From contig JAEUQC010000155.1 of the NCBI GenBank assembly GCA_016789905.1, forward strand, positions 1 to 40,600: a stretch of DNA of 40,600 nt, written 5' to 3'. The notes beneath the pieces were generated by a model, which saw nothing but the letters and a program-made list of their open reading frames with translations, did not search any database and was not told where the DNA came from. The position numbers were made by a program, and so were the translations under genes. This DNA is from Bryobacterales bacterium (GTDB lineage Bacteria; Acidobacteriota; Terriglobia; Bryobacterales; Bryobacteraceae). Shown piece by piece: positions 40,455 through 40,600 of the stretch. Each line of letters begins with the position of its first letter. Positions within the stretch are counted from its first letter, which is position 1.

Positions 40455-40459
40455 CTAAC
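40455..40459. repeat. Target-site duplication CTAAC, left side
   Basis: Matches 3839-3843. Together they flank the transposon only when the window ends are joined. Confidence 0.85.
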
Positions 40460-40600
40460 GGGGTTCGACAAGTATTGGAACCAAAACGTACGCTAAGGAA
40501 TCGCTCGGGCTCAACGTCAGGTGTCGTCGTCAAGGAAGTCGTCAGCCTCGTAAAGTCCGGCCGGGCTCCGCAACGGCCGCATCTCGCCTTTGAGGACCGA
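40460..40600. repeat. 141-base terminal overlap, identical to positions 1-141
   Basis: All 141 bases are identical to the window start and contain the transposon left end and the 3' end of tnpA. The exact length fits an assembly k-mer overlap on a circular contig. It should be trimmed if the molecule is treated as a circle. Confidence 0.9.

Noticed and set aside
40096..40533. Leftward frame over the last BACON unit and the transposon end
   Set aside because: It is antisense to the protease and crosses the transposon junction; a faint resemblance to resolvase sequence (LAEIERE) is too short to support a call.

Overview
The window reads as one circular accessory replicon, most likely a mobilizable plasmid of about 40,459 bp, given with a 141-base overlap at its ends (positions 1-141 recur exactly at 40460-40600). 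Support for closure is that the Tn3-family transposon starting at base 1 has its right end at 3838 followed by CTAAC, and the bases just before the repeated copy (40455-40459) are also CTAAC, a matching 5-bp target duplication. A Tn3 cointegrate with two direct copies remains an alternative. The gene content suggests an Acidobacteriota (Solibacter/Bryobacterales-like) host: BACON-repeat proteins, a PEP-CTERM protein, a TPR-CHAT protease, dockerin-like modules and decayed cytochrome-like PSD1 genes. The replication, partition and mobilization genes resemble broad-host proteobacterial backbones (RepA, ParA plus a ribbon-helix-helix protein, IncP-like Tra/Mob). The host assignment is an inference.

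Layout. 1-3838: compact Tn3-family transposon (tnpA, res, tnpR). 3839-8098: decayed BACON fragment, then a large secreted protein (Ig-like, inactive C39-like, dockerin-like and ChW repeats) and a PEP-CTERM-anchored cohesin-like protein. 8646-13663: a membrane protein facing a convergent TPR-CHAT protease. 13990-19012: a mobile-element graveyard holding an old Tn3 transposase remnant, an intact helicase fused to a PD-(D/E)XK nuclease, a zeta-toxin-like gene, a histidine phosphatase and two truncated serine recombinases placed head to head. 19013-21300: scrambled PSD1 remnants. 21311-22636: an HNH protein with an unknown partner.

22729-27762: mobilization module arranged like IncP Tra1, with a TraJ/MobC-like protein, a PIN toxin pair and a relaxase leftward, and TraK-, TraL- and TraM-like genes rightward, around a probable oriT. 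27807-28492: AbiE system with truncated toxin. 28920-31165: iteron origin, repA, parG-like gene and parA with TACTCA-type operator/centromere boxes. 31319-33187: a second AbiE-type pair whose genes converge and overlap at their 3' ends, with two long palindromes upstream. 33218-37104: structured palindromes, two copies of a MITE-like element and a GC-rich island (scpA-like gene, unknown gene, tyrosine recombinase with a candidate core site). 37216-40332: a secreted subtilisin with an N-terminal dockerin-like module and five BACON repeats.

The most attractive hypothesis is that three plasmid genes (dockerin-like pseudo-peptidase, cohesin-like PEP-CTERM anchor, dockerin-like subtilisin) form a small cell-surface proteolytic assembly. 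The two dockerin-bearing genes share an identical 19-bp sequence about 70 bp upstream of their starts.
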